Source: an uncultured Siphonobacter sp. | GTDB lineage: Bacteria > Bacteroidota > Bacteroidia > Cytophagales > Spirosomataceae | Length of the DNA: 64,000 bases | Direction of reading: 5' to 3' | Assembly: GCA_913775095.1 (NCBI GenBank) | Contig: CAJYIW010000019.1 | Location: 806,001-870,000, forward strand | Shown: positions 55,265 through 63,634 of the stretch, piece by piece | Layout of the letters: each line of letters begins with the position of its first letter | Position numbering within the stretch: the stretch's first letter is position 1 | Notes under the pieces: model-generated | Seen by the model: the letters and a program-made list of their open reading frames with translations, nothing else | Database searches by the model: none | What the model was told of the DNA's origin: nothing | Translations under genes and position numbers: made by a program

Positions 55265-56035
55265 TTAACTCCTGAATCGTTCCTGATTGTGGTACTTCAA
55301 AAACTCGGTGTCCGGCAAAAATCGTGAAGGTAATACGATGGACTGGCGGTGATACCTGCTGAAATACTCCATCGTTTGAGGATCCTTATTTTTTAAAAGA
55401 TGGGGGGAAACTTCAACTTTATAGTCGGTAGTAATGGTAATCAATCCGTTTTCAAAAGCCTTGTCGTGTAAGGCATTCAAAGCAATTCCGTTTCTTGGAT
55501 TTAATCTGTTTTCTGCGTCGATTCCCCAGGGACGAATATGTCCTGCAATTAATAATTCACGCTGATTGATTCCGGTAATGCAACACGTATCATTGTAAGA
55601 AGATAAAATAACGTTTCTGAAAAAGGTTTGATTAACTCTGACGTTTACTAACTGCTCTCTTACTTCTCCTACACCCGGCAGAGGCTCATCACATATAGAC
55701 GCTAATGCTTCAGTAGACTTCCCCTGAAACAGGGATAAAATTCTTTCGTTTTCTAAAGGTAAGAGTTCCCAATTACCAAAGAATTCATTCCATAGTTCCT
55801 GATCCAGTTTACTGGTATTGACTGCTCCTTTGATTCCTCTTACCCGTAAACCTGGATCCAGACTAGCCAAATTGACGAGCTTATACGCTACCGCATCGGG
55901 CGTTCGGTTAATGAGTTTAGCCAGATCCATTATTTCAGGATTCCGACGGTGCAAGCGTCCAAAAGGCAATTTAAAATATAGTGCAATAGCCAAAATCAAT
56001 TCTTCCCGGGTCCAAAGCTTTTGCTCTTTTTTCAT
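55265..56035 (-). CDS. HNH endonuclease
   Basis: 256 residues. The C-terminal half carries the HNH nuclease: CCITGINQRELLIAGHIRPWGIDAENRLNPRNGIALNALHDKAFE, with GHI, N in LNPRNG, and H of LHDKAF. The N-terminal part (LWTREELILAIALYFKLPFGRLHRRNPEI) is the usual recognition region of the HNH_2-type restriction-like proteins. No methylase gene is adjacent. A defence or DNA-uptake role is possible. Confidence 0.85.
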   Translation of the reverse strand: MKKEQKLWTREELILAIALYFKLPFGRLHRRNPEIMDLAKLINRTPDAVAYKLVNLASLDPGLRVRGIKGAVNTSKLDQELWNEFFGNWELLPLENERILSLFQGKSTEALASICDEPLPGVGEVREQLVNVRVNQTFFRNVILSSYNDTCCITGINQRELLIAGHIRPWGIDAENRLNPRNGIALNALHDKAFENGLITITTDYKVEVSPHLLKNKDPQTMEYFSRYHRQSIVLPSRFLPDTEFLKYHNQERFRS

Positions 56036-56141
56036 AATTTAACGGTTACTAGCGGATTTGATAAACGTATGTAATCGGGATGCTCTCAGGACTCAAAATT
56101 CTTAGTATCCCGTTAAAAGTAGACAGAATCAGGCTACATAC

Positions 56142-56181
56142 AAAAAGGATCGAAAACCAGTAAACCGTCTTCGATCCTTTT
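56142..56181 (-). terminator. Terminator of the baeRF/HPF-like operon
   Basis: AAAAAGGATCGAA pairs with TTCGATCCTTTT across a 15-nt loop just past the stop of the 56200-57399 gene. The T run falls on the minus strand. Confidence 0.8.
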
Positions 56182-56199
56182 CCGTAACGACCCGTTTAT

Positions 56200-57399
56200 T
56201 TATTGAACGGAGGCTTCTTCATTCGGGACTACTTCCGCAATCGGATAACGGAAAATCCCGGCCATTATCGCCCCTTCTGCGGGCATGGACTCCGCATCCA
56301 GCAGGTACACTTTCCCACCAAATTCTTTGGTCTTCTTGGCCGCTTCATTCAATAACGAGTAATTATCGGTGTTAGGGGCCTCGTCGATTCTGATGCGGAA
56401 GCTTTCTGCCTCATACGTTCCCCAGACTTCCTGTCCATTCTGAATAAACAGGGTATCTACTCCCCCACTTAATGCCGTTAATAATACCGACTCAGTATCG
56501 CTGTCTCCCTGAGCTCTGGACATAAACAAGCCGTATTCTTCTTTTCGGGCTTTGCGTTCCTGCAGGAAATAAGGCTCCATGAGCTCCCAGGCTTCTGCCG
56601 AAAGGGTGAGCATATCATCTTCCGTATAACTTCCGGTGAGGTACGATTCAACGATGTAAGGATACTTGCTGGCCTCCCGATACAGCGGAATCAGGTATTC
56701 CACTCCGGCCAGTAACAAAGGCAAGGGATTTTTATGCAGCAAGGGGTCCAATCCAGCACTCAACCGATGATAATATTGTAAAATCTCCACTTTACGATCT
56801 TCATCCGAACCACTTCCCTGTCCGTGGAACATCGCTCCGGCCTGACCAAGGCCACTGCGGTGTTGCAGAGCTTTCTGACGATCCGCATCCTCAATTTCTT
56901 CGGTGTAGGAAGTAGCTATATCATCCGACAGGGTAATCTGCTGAATGGTAGATCGGGTAACTTCAAAAAGCTGCACTTCCTTGAGATTCAAAGCCAGCAG
57001 ATAAAAATGGCCGTCGTCGTTAAGCTCCGGAATAAGCGGCAGGAGATAGGGCCGGATACCTACCTGACAAATGGTGTTTTCAATCGTCAGGGGTAGTTTT
57101 AGAAAAGTAGCCTGTCCGTCGTAAACCAGAAAGGCCACCATATCAGAACTGTATTTCCAGAATTCCAGGTCATCCAGCACATTAAATCCATCGACCAGAA
57201 ATTCCTCCGCCTGACTTTCCGTAAGCTCGAAATCCGTTATCAACTTAGACTTGGCTTCGGTTAAGGCATTTTTAAAATGGATTCGACTGGACTGATAACC
57301 ATCCGTTGACTGTCGTTCTGAAGGAGTATAAATAGATACGTAAATATTTGCTTCTTTCTGAGCAAGTTCGTTGAATTGATCTCTATCAAATAGTGTCAT
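56200..57399 (-). CDS. baeRF-like protein (bacterial eRF1-domain homologue)
   Basis: 399 residues. VYDGQATFLKLPLTIENTICQVGIRPYLLPLIPEL, FYLLALNLKEVQLFEVTR, HRSGLGQAGAMFHG, LHKNPLPLLLAGVEYLIPLYREASKYPYI and the C-terminal GKVYLLDAESMPAEGAIMAGIFRY recur in bacterial archaeo-eukaryotic release factor (baeRF) families. These are predicted to act at the ribosome. It is upstream of its terminator and downstream of an HPF-like gene, and the pairing supports a role in stalled or hibernating ribosomes (family-based inference). No codon-recognition motif is visible. Confidence 0.7.
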   Translation of the reverse strand: MTLFDRDQFNELAQKEANIYVSIYTPSERQSTDGYQSSRIHFKNALTEAKSKLITDFELTESQAEEFLVDGFNVLDDLEFWKYSSDMVAFLVYDGQATFLKLPLTIENTICQVGIRPYLLPLIPELNDDGHFYLLALNLKEVQLFEVTRSTIQQITLSDDIATSYTEEIEDADRQKALQHRSGLGQAGAMFHGQGSGSDEDRKVEILQYYHRLSAGLDPLLHKNPLPLLLAGVEYLIPLYREASKYPYIVESYLTGSYTEDDMLTLSAEAWELMEPYFLQERKARKEEYGLFMSRAQGDSDTESVLLTALSGGVDTLFIQNGQEVWGTYEAESFRIRIDEAPNTDNYSLLNEAAKKTKEFGGKVYLLDAESMPAEGAIMAGIFRYPIAEVVPNEEASVQ

Positions 57400-57485
57400 A
57401 TGATCTGCATTTATATAGTTATAGTGGTAAGATAAATTTGGTTATGAGCTGAAAACGCGAGTTCAGAAACCCACATTTTAGGAAT

Positions 57486-57785
57486 TTAGTCCACAAACTG
57501 TCGGCGAAGTTTTTCTCCGGCCTCGCGTAAACTGGCAGGAAACGATCCGCTCTTGGCTTCCGCAAATAAATCATTGCCGGGTACGCCTAATCGCCAGCGT
57601 ACGATCTTGTTGGTTTCAGGATTAGAGCCGTCTTCGCTCAGGTAGAAATCAGCGGCTACTACATCTTTTCGAAAGCGTAGCAAGCGTCGAAGTTCGTTCT
57701 CTATGTGGTTAATTAATTCCTGACTTTCATTAAAACCAATCGTCTGAACGTCAATTTTTATACCATCGATATTATGTTCCATCAT
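57486..57785 (-). CDS. HPF/RaiA-like ribosome hibernation factor
   Basis: About 99 residues from the ATG at 57785 (one codon earlier than the next Met). The earlier frame to 57938 is unlike the family. The pattern VQTIGFNESQELINHIENELRRLLRFRKDVVAADFYLSED, NK.VRWRLGVPGNDLFAEAKSGSFPASLREAGEKLRRQF fits HPF/RaiA: basic helices and the conserved Phe-Ala segment. These proteins bind the 30S decoding site and silence ribosomes. Coupled, with an 86-nt gap, to the baeRF-like gene. Confidence 0.75.
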   Translation of the reverse strand: MMEHNIDGIKIDVQTIGFNESQELINHIENELRRLLRFRKDVVAADFYLSEDGSNPETNKIVRWRLGVPGNDLFAEAKSGSFPASLREAGEKLRRQFVD

Positions 57786-58358
57786 GCTAAGGTTTAGTGA
57801 GTGATAAGAAACAACTTTCAGTGAAGAGAAATCACCGCAGCATTCGTCTATGGATTGGAAACGAAGCAGGATTATATATACAAGGCAAGCATTACATCTT
57901 AACTTCAGAAGACTCGCTGGGCTAATCCATTGATTCACTGATGCTCTGCTAATCGGAAATTATCGTGCAATGAAAATTGTGCGGACTTTTTCTGACCTTA
58001 TTGGCCAATAAGTGAAATTTTATCAACAAAATATTCAATAAGCATCAGATGATCTATTATCTGATCCTATAAATCGATTTACTATCTATATGGCTTTACA
58101 AAAAGAAAACAGGAGAGCTGGCTCTTCCATTCACTCATTCCATCTGATACTGAATTGAGCTGTTATTTAAACCAAGCCACAGGTACAATCTGCATGCTTT
58201 CTCACCAGAAGGAATCTGTAATTTCCATGCACTCATCTATGAGTATTAGAAATGGATGAATCATCTGAGGCTTGAGAGTATTGGCTTGGACCTTGAGTTG
58301 GTAGAGAAGGGCATAAAACAAAAAAGGCCACGAATTTCTTCGTAGCCTTTCACAAAAG
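57786..58358. other. Gene-free stretch between the HPF-like gene and tRNA-Thr
   Basis: About 570 nt without an open frame of convincing composition. AT-rich around 57960-58060. The only structured item is the tRNA terminator at 58321-58350. Promoters for the HPF-like operon should lie at its left end, but I see no clear match. Confidence 0.5.
58321..58350 (-). terminator. tRNA-Thr terminator
   Basis: On the minus strand AAAGGCTACGAA pairs with TTCGTGGCCTTTTT around GAAA, nine nt past the tRNA end. Confidence 0.85.
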
Positions 58359-58431
<73 letters not shown>

Positions 58432-58677
58432 CTTTCTTTGTTCGAAAGAGCAACCAGTACTCGTTCAAACGGGATGCAAAAGTACGCTCTTGAAATGCAT
58501 TTGTCAATATTTTGGAAAAAATAATTTTAAGTTTTTAGGTTAGTTATTTATTGAAGTATGCTAATCATTATAGGATATAATAAGCATATTACCTTAAATC
58601 TGTGAAACTTAGGCTATATCTGATCTTATTAAACAAGAATGATTACATGGCCATGATTCCTCTGCTTCCATTACTCA

Positions 58678-58968
58678 CTAATTTCTATATTCCTTCACTC
58701 GACCATCGGTACCCACATTAATAGTAATTACTTTTTCTTTATTCATGTTAAGTAATGCCATGATTAGCCAAATCATTAGCCAAAAACCGCAGGTAACAAG
58801 AGACAAAATAATATGAAGAGTGTTATTGATTGAAGCTTTCTTTTTGATTACGGCTGTTACAGCCTGTTCATCCTTATAGCTTAACGCGTATCCTCTGGAC
58901 GCGTAAGAGAGCACTACTTGGTTTAATATTTCCAAGCGTTCAGCCTCTGACTTTGGATTGGCATTCAT
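58678..58968 (-). CDS. Small membrane protein, unknown
   Basis: 96 residues. An N-terminal soluble part (SEAERLEILNQVVLSYASRGYALSYKDEQAVTAVIKKK) is followed by a hydrophobic hairpin (LHIILSLVTCGFWLMIWLIMALL, about 50-72), then ITINVGTDGRVKEYRN. The build is that of small DUF-like host membrane proteins often annotated as uncharacterised. No partner nearby. Confidence 0.6.
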   Translation of the reverse strand: MNANPKSEAERLEILNQVVLSYASRGYALSYKDEQAVTAVIKKKASINNTLHIILSLVTCGFWLMIWLIMALLNMNKEKVITINVGTDGRVKEYRN

Positions 58969-59194
58969 ACAGTTAAAGGTTAGTGATTTAACTGCAATAT
59001 ATAATTATATATTAGTATTTTATACTATATAATATATTTTTCTAAGTATTATTTAAGTAAGTAAATATACCTATTAACCGACTACTACTCTCAAGTAATA
59101 ACACAAAAGGTCGATATAAAAGGAATTTCTTATTTCGAATGATGCGAAAGTGAAAATGATTGTAATGCAGGTGAGTTTATAGGTGAGTAAAAAC

Positions 59195-59227
59195 AAAAAA
59201 GCCTTACGATTTAAATCGTAAGGCTTT
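59195..59227. terminator. Terminator hairpin next to the tRNA 3' fragment
   Basis: AAAAAAGCCTTACGATT pairs with AATCGTAAGGCTTT around TA. On the minus strand it follows the tRNA 3' fragment by 10 nt, as a normal tRNA terminator would. Confidence 0.85.
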
Positions 59228-59236
59228 GATTTTCAA

Positions 59237-59255
59237 GGTGATCCCAGCAGGATTC
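59237..59255 (-). repeat. tRNA 3'-end fragment (likely attachment site)
   Basis: On the minus strand GAATCCTGCTGGGATCACC corresponds to the end of a T loop, a T-stem 3' half (CCTGC), an acceptor 3' strand (TGGGATC), discriminator A and CC. The 5' part of a tRNA is missing. The terminator follows directly. This is what remains at one end of an element that integrated into a tRNA gene. Confidence 0.65.
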
Positions 59256-59315
59256 TCTACGCATACTGATACTGTGATTATTAAATATAGATTTTGAAGC
59301 GATTTTGAAGTAGTG

Positions 59316-61190
59316 TTATTCAATATTCCTTTTTTGAAGTCTTTCAATAGTATCTATTACCTCTTTTGCAAGGAACCAATAGTTTTTGATTATTACCCTA
59401 GATACATACTCATGATCCTTACCTAAGCGGTATAAAAATGGATACTCTTTAAAACAGGCATCTTTGATTCTGTGTCCTCCTGACAATAGGAACCAGCTTG
59501 GATATTGAAGCAATAAACCATTAAATAATTCAATTGTAAGTAAATCATCAGATCGAGAATCAATATCTTTAAAATCTACATGAGGTTTAATTTTTAAAAA
59601 TATCTTATCAACAAGATTCTGTAGCTTCTCTTGATGAAATTCTTTTATATGATGAGTCTCATCAAACTTCTCAAGACCTAATTCCTCTAAGCGTTCACAA
59701 CTAATTATTGAAGCACTACACAAGATAAACAAAGGATCATAGATATAATTTTCTAGGCAATATCTTTTGCCTCCCCCTAAAACAAGTATTTTTCCTTCTT
59801 CTTTATTCTTTTTATCCCAATCAATCAAACCAAAAACACTAGGATTACCATTTTCATTTAACTGTTTAGTAAACTTTTTAACAAGTGTACATCCTCCGTT
59901 ACCACTAGCTCCTTCTTCATCATCAGATTTACCGAAACCAATAGAAATAAATTGTAATAACAAATCCTTATCTATTAAATCTTCATAAACTAGTTTTTGA
60001 TACAAATTTTGATAAAAAAATTCATCTATTTTATCTTCAGTAAATACTTGCTTCCTATGCTCATACGTAACATTAAATGTAGCTAACCCAGCAGTTAATG
60101 TGCGAATTGCTTCATTCTTATCCCCTTTAATTAGGTATCCTAACTCTCTATTCATTAAAAAGATAGATTCTTCTGGAGCTAACGCAACAGTCGAAGGGGA
60201 ATGAGTACTTAAGATAACTTTAACCCCTTTTTCTTTTACAAGAACTTCATTAATTACATTCAAAAATTGCTTAGCCATGGATGGATGCAAAAACGCATCA
60301 GGCTCATCAAGAACTAGTAATTGTGGAAAATTGACACCGTTTTGTGAATTGTATAGTGTTATTACTAATGACAATATAGTCTTTTCACCAGATGAAAGTT
60401 GATTTACATTAACTCTATTACTATTGTCTCTATCTATTAAAGTAGCTTGAGGAAGTTCATATTCATGTTGACTTTTAATATATTCAATATTGTATTTGAA
60501 ATTAGCATTTTCTAAAATCTTGTTAAAAATCAGCCAAGGGGCTTCTATATTTTCGACTAAATGAGGATAATTGGTTTGTTTCAAAGAATATTGATGAAAA
60601 ATCAAATCAATATAATTTGAGAATAATCCTGCATGTATATAAGAAAAAATAATAAAATCAGAAAATGTAATATCTGATGGCCTCTTTTTAGAACTCCTAC
60701 ACAAATGCGATACTTTATGAAATTCGTAAGCTTCAATTCTACGATCCATTCCAAAAATAATTGAACCATTAGAATTCATTAATGACGATAAACTGTGAAT
60801 TAAAGTATTTATTTTTTTGTTAGTTTCATCTACAAAATCATTATTAACTTCAAAATTATGATCATTTATCACAGTACCTAATGCAACAATTATTGGATGC
60901 AAGGACCTCCAATCTTCTAATATTTTAGTCATTAAAAACTGAGCCTGACTACTTTCTGACATATATAATCCAGGCTCAGAAAAAATAATACTAGCGATAT
61001 TAGTATCATCATCAAAAAGTATTTCTCTTTTGCTTTCTTGAAATCCTATTGCTCTTAACAACTGTGTTTTACCAGATCCATTTTTTCCTGTCAATACAAC
61101 AAAATCAGGTAATTGTATTAACGGAGAATCTTGTATTATTTTTCCATTTGAATATAACTTTATTTTCATATTAATATTATTAATCTCCAT
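59316..61190 (-). CDS. AAA ATPase with C-terminal TOPRIM-like domain (OLD-like)
   Basis: 624 residues from the ATG at 61190. A TTG at 61202 is less likely. ABC-type ATPase: Walker A GKNGSGKT at 35-42, signature LSSGEKT near 265, Walker B LLVLDEPDAFLHP near 291 and the H-loop STHSP near 328. After residue 380, TEDKIDEFFYQNL (E385) and FGLIDWDKKN (D457 and D459) resemble the E...DxD of TOPRIM/DUF4435 domains, as in OLD-family nucleases. OLD-like proteins are known in anti-phage systems. AT-rich, without the neighbouring small gene found in Gabija or PARIS. Confidence 0.7.
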   Translation of the reverse strand: MEINNINMKIKLYSNGKIIQDSPLIQLPDFVVLTGKNGSGKTQLLRAIGFQESKREILFDDDTNIASIIFSEPGLYMSESSQAQFLMTKILEDWRSLHPIIVALGTVINDHNFEVNNDFVDETNKKINTLIHSLSSLMNSNGSIIFGMDRRIEAYEFHKVSHLCRSSKKRPSDITFSDFIIFSYIHAGLFSNYIDLIFHQYSLKQTNYPHLVENIEAPWLIFNKILENANFKYNIEYIKSQHEYELPQATLIDRDNSNRVNVNQLSSGEKTILSLVITLYNSQNGVNFPQLLVLDEPDAFLHPSMAKQFLNVINEVLVKEKGVKVILSTHSPSTVALAPEESIFLMNRELGYLIKGDKNEAIRTLTAGLATFNVTYEHRKQVFTEDKIDEFFYQNLYQKLVYEDLIDKDLLLQFISIGFGKSDDEEGASGNGGCTLVKKFTKQLNENGNPSVFGLIDWDKKNKEEGKILVLGGGKRYCLENYIYDPLFILCSASIISCERLEELGLEKFDETHHIKEFHQEKLQNLVDKIFLKIKPHVDFKDIDSRSDDLLTIELFNGLLLQYPSWFLLSGGHRIKDACFKEYPFLYRLGKDHEYVSRVIIKNYWFLAKEVIDTIERLQKRNIE

Positions 61191-61304
61191 TGACCCGCTC
61201 AACTCATCGCGATGCCAGTGTAAAGGTTATTTACTCGTACTTCTATAAATTCTGGGGATCAGTTAGGCTTCAAATAGCAATGACGGAGAAATTGATTGAG
61301 AAGG

Positions 61305-61670
61305 TCATTTATGTTTTTGCTCATCGATCATCTGTTGCTGTCTAACGATCTTATCGTTTTGCAACTGGATAACCTGCTCCTGAAGCATTATTACCTTTTT
61401 TTCAATCTCAGTAAGTTGTTTTTTAGGGACTAGCTCTTCAGTCTCTTGGCTTTTAAATACAGGACCATCTCCGCCAGCTCCCATAAGTAGCCATTCTGTA
61501 TCAACATTATAGACTTTCACAATTTCAGCTGCTGCTTCTGCAGTAAGCTTTGCACTTCCCTGTTCGATTCGATAATAGGTTGCCTGAGGTATCCCAATTG
61601 ACTTAGCGAAAGCTACAATTGATAAGTTAAGGTGTTCTCTCAATGAAATAAGTCGCTGACTTTCAGTCAT
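61305..61670 (-). CDS. XRE-type repressor (phage CI-like)
   Basis: 121 residues from the ATG at 61670. The frame back to 61721 would run through the operators. HTH: RLISLREHLNLSIVAFAKSIGIPQATYYRIEQG (about 5-37). ELVPKKQLTEIEKKVIMLQEQVIQLQNDKIVRQQQ forms a C-terminal coiled coil for dimerisation. No peptidase domain, so it is not a LexA-cleaved repressor. It is divergent from the small-gene run, with two operator-like palindromes between them, the layout of a lysogeny switch. Confidence 0.8.
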   Translation of the reverse strand: MTESQRLISLREHLNLSIVAFAKSIGIPQATYYRIEQGSAKLTAEAAAEIVKVYNVDTEWLLMGAGGDGPVFKSQETEELVPKKQLTEIEKKVIMLQEQVIQLQNDKIVRQQQMIDEQKHK

Positions 61671-61678
61671 TTTATTAA

Positions 61679-61729
61679 TTTGATAAAATTTATTTATCAA
61701 ATTGATTTGAATATTTATCAATTTGATAA
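61679..61729. promoter_or_regulatory. Two repressor-operator palindromes
   Basis: TTTGATAAA (61679-61687) pairs with TTTATCAAA (61693-61701) over 5 nt. TTATCAA-T-TTGATAA lies at 61715-61729. Centres are 32 bp apart, about three helical turns, on the same face. The shared half-site TTGATAA suits cooperative binding of the repressor encoded immediately to the left. Confidence 0.7.
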
Positions 61730-61809
61730 TACTTTAGCACTGTCAATTACTGCAGTGCTAATTTAAACACTGCTCTGACTTATTCATACACTTTTTCTTA
61801 AACGGCACA

Positions 61810-62016
61810 ATGAAGGCATCGAACGAGCTAAAAAGCAGTTTTAAGGAGATCAAGGAAAGCTTGGGAAGTGATTGGAAGAAGAAGATACTATCGACTTATC
61901 CCATGATGACCCCATTAGAAGCAAGCAGCGTAATTGATCGAATTAACAGAATGGCTTTGGGCAGAGTCGCTCCTACTCCGAGTGAGCTGGAAAAATTCAA
62001 ATCAATCTCTCCATGA
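61810..62016 (+). CDS. Small unknown element protein
   Basis: 68 residues, basic and helical (LKSSFKEIKESLGSDWKKKILSTYP; SVIDRINRMALGR). First gene right of the operators, where phages encode early regulators. It overlaps the next small gene by ATGA. No family recognised. Confidence 0.55.
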   Translation: MKASNELKSSFKEIKESLGSDWKKKILSTYPMMTPLEASSVIDRINRMALGRVAPTPSELEKFKSISP

Positions 62017-62120
62017 GCAACTTCATCACCATCATGAGCGTGTTCTGTCTCGCTCTGGCCATTGCCCTCCCTTTTATCATTAGGCCGGGTGACAAAGACA
62101 ACTATCGTAAACCACTTTAA
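62013..62120 (+). CDS. 35-residue membrane peptide
   Basis: Starts inside the previous stop (ATGA). MSNFITIMSVFCLALAIALP and a further hydrophobic turn make one transmembrane helix, followed by a charged tail (RPGDKDNYRKPL). Coupled translation supports a real gene. Unknown function. Confidence 0.45.
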   Translation: MSNFITIMSVFCLALAIALPFIIRPGDKDNYRKPL

Positions 62121-62131
62121 TTATTCGCATC

Positions 62132-62497
62132 ATGGAAAACACTCTAACACCCGAAGTAGAAGCTCTGGCAAAAAAGGAACTTGCAGAGCAAATTGAATCC
62201 GCTACAAATGCTCTGGATGCTCTGATTCGTAAAGGCATTAGTATGGGTCTGCAAACGAAAATATCCGTTCTCGATATGGGCTATCGAGAAAAAATGGTAG
62301 CCGAAGTCTTCGAAGTTAAGCGGCTGACGCATTGGGCTTACAATTACTCCGATTATCGAAACCTGTTGCTGACTAATGTAGATAATACGGCAGGCCCAGA
62401 AGGAGAAGAGCAAATCGAGCCGGAACCTGTGGACTTTAGAACAGATCACATTCACGAAAGGAACCGGCTCGATGAAAAGTCAAAGACTTTTAAATAG
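62132..62497 (+). CDS. Unknown element protein
   Basis: 121 residues, acidic, helical N-terminal half (TPEVEALAKKELAEQIESATNALDALIRKG). The end overlaps the convergent gene at 62480 by 18 nt. It starts 11 nt after the membrane peptide, so it is in the same operon. No family recognised. Confidence 0.5.
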   Translation: MENTLTPEVEALAKKELAEQIESATNALDALIRKGISMGLQTKISVLDMGYREKMVAEVFEVKRLTHWAYNYSDYRNLLLTNVDNTAGPEGEEQIEPEPVDFRTDHIHERNRLDEKSKTFK

Positions 62498-62938
62498 GGC
62501 TAAAACTGCATCACTTCGGATAATATTCCACTCAACCAAATTCCAGTTCTTGAGGGTATCAAGTTCATATCTACAAGGAGGATACGCCCACTCTAATTTT
62601 TTGGTGATGACAGGTTTACGTTGGCCTTTGGCTCTTTTTGCTGGTTCTGGATTGACGAAGCCTATTATTTCAATATCGTCCACGGCACTCGAAAAAACTT
62701 CTAACTCAATTCCTCGATAAACCGCAGCCTGATACTCTGCACTACCCTTGGGAAACCGTTTCATGATTTTAAAATCATCTTCGGTCCAAGCGTCAAACTT
62801 AGCAACTTGAGGACTAGACTTTTTGAGATTCAGACCAACAAAGTTTCCATACCAATCATGATCCTGTCTGCTAATTCTTAGTCTGATCTCTGGGACTCTT
62901 TTATCCATCGCAATGTCCGTGAATAGAGCTTCTTTCAT
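62480..62938 (-). CDS. Unknown element protein, convergent
   Basis: 152 residues, mixed charge, beta-rich (EIRLRISRQDHDWYGNFVGLNL). Oriented against the small-gene run and overlapping the previous gene's end, which suggests it was inserted or is under separate control. A single-stranded-DNA or nuclease-inhibitor role cannot be argued from sequence. Codon use is normal. Confidence 0.5.
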   Translation of the reverse strand: MKEALFTDIAMDKRVPEIRLRISRQDHDWYGNFVGLNLKKSSPQVAKFDAWTEDDFKIMKRFPKGSAEYQAAVYRGIELEVFSSAVDDIEIIGFVNPEPAKRAKGQRKPVITKKLEWAYPPCRYELDTLKNWNLVEWNIIRSDAVLALFKSL

Positions 62939-62995
62939 TATCGATTCATTAGTGTGAGAACCTCAAAGTAAACACATCCTAAAATAATATAACAC

Positions 62996-63373
62996 ATGAA
63001 GCTTTATGAAACCGCTGATGCCCTCCATGGCATCGGGAGTGACCCGTCTGCTCTTTCCGTAAAAAAGTCACCTGCTCAGCTCCGGCTTGCGGCAATGGTG
63101 GCAGCACATCCTTCTACTACATACCTGGCTTCCTGCTGGCGATGTCTATTCACATTCGTGAAGGGGGATTACCAGTCTGAATCGGACCTGATGAAGGGTT
63201 TTGAAGTATCGTTTGTCCTGGCTTTTAGCTTTCTGCTCGGAGCCGCAATGATCTGCATGGCAGTGTATTACCTGAGTGGGCCTTGTCTGATTGCTGGCGG
63301 TATTTGTCTGACCACTGCTCTTCTGACCACACTCATTCTCTGGTACGCATCAGTCATCGGAACTGAAAAGTAA
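62996..63373 (+). CDS. Two-helix membrane protein, unknown
   Basis: 125 residues. A soluble N-terminal 60 with CWRC is followed by two hydrophobic segments (VSFVLAFSFLLGAAMICMAVYYL; LIAGGICLTTALLTTLILWY). It resumes the plus-strand run after the convergent gene. Holin-like size, but the soluble head is too long for a typical holin. Confidence 0.5.
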   Translation: MKLYETADALHGIGSDPSALSVKKSPAQLRLAAMVAAHPSTTYLASCWRCLFTFVKGDYQSESDLMKGFEVSFVLAFSFLLGAAMICMAVYYLSGPCLIAGGICLTTALLTTLILWYASVIGTEK

Positions 63374-63401
63374 CTATCCCAACAAACCTTTTTCGCCACC
63401 T

Positions 63402-63629
63402 ATGTACTCCTTTCTAACGCTTCTCGACCGCTTCACTAAAAAACAAACGCTGGTAACGCCTGAAGCTGAAAATCAGATCACGTATAACAAGATCTGTGTA
63501 GCTCAGCGAGTGGTACATTCTCACGTTTTGGAAAATCCGGAGGATACCCAAATAGGCAATGAAATAGCAGACCAGTTGAGTAACGAATTCGATGCATTGA
63601 TTAACCGCTCACGAGCACCTAAAGCCTAA
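63402..63629 (+). CDS. Small unknown element protein
   Basis: 75 residues, helical, no signal peptide. Starts 28 nt after the membrane protein and ends 5 nt before the next gene, so the three are one transcript. Confidence 0.5.
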   Translation: MYSFLTLLDRFTKKQTLVTPEAENQITYNKICVAQRVVHSHVLENPEDTQIGNEIADQLSNEFDALINRSRAPKA

Positions 63630-63634
63630 ATACC

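Noticed and set aside
55265..56035. HNH protein as half of a restriction-modification pair
   Set aside because: No methyltransferase gene lies next to it; the neighbours are a carboxypeptidase and the baeRF-like gene.
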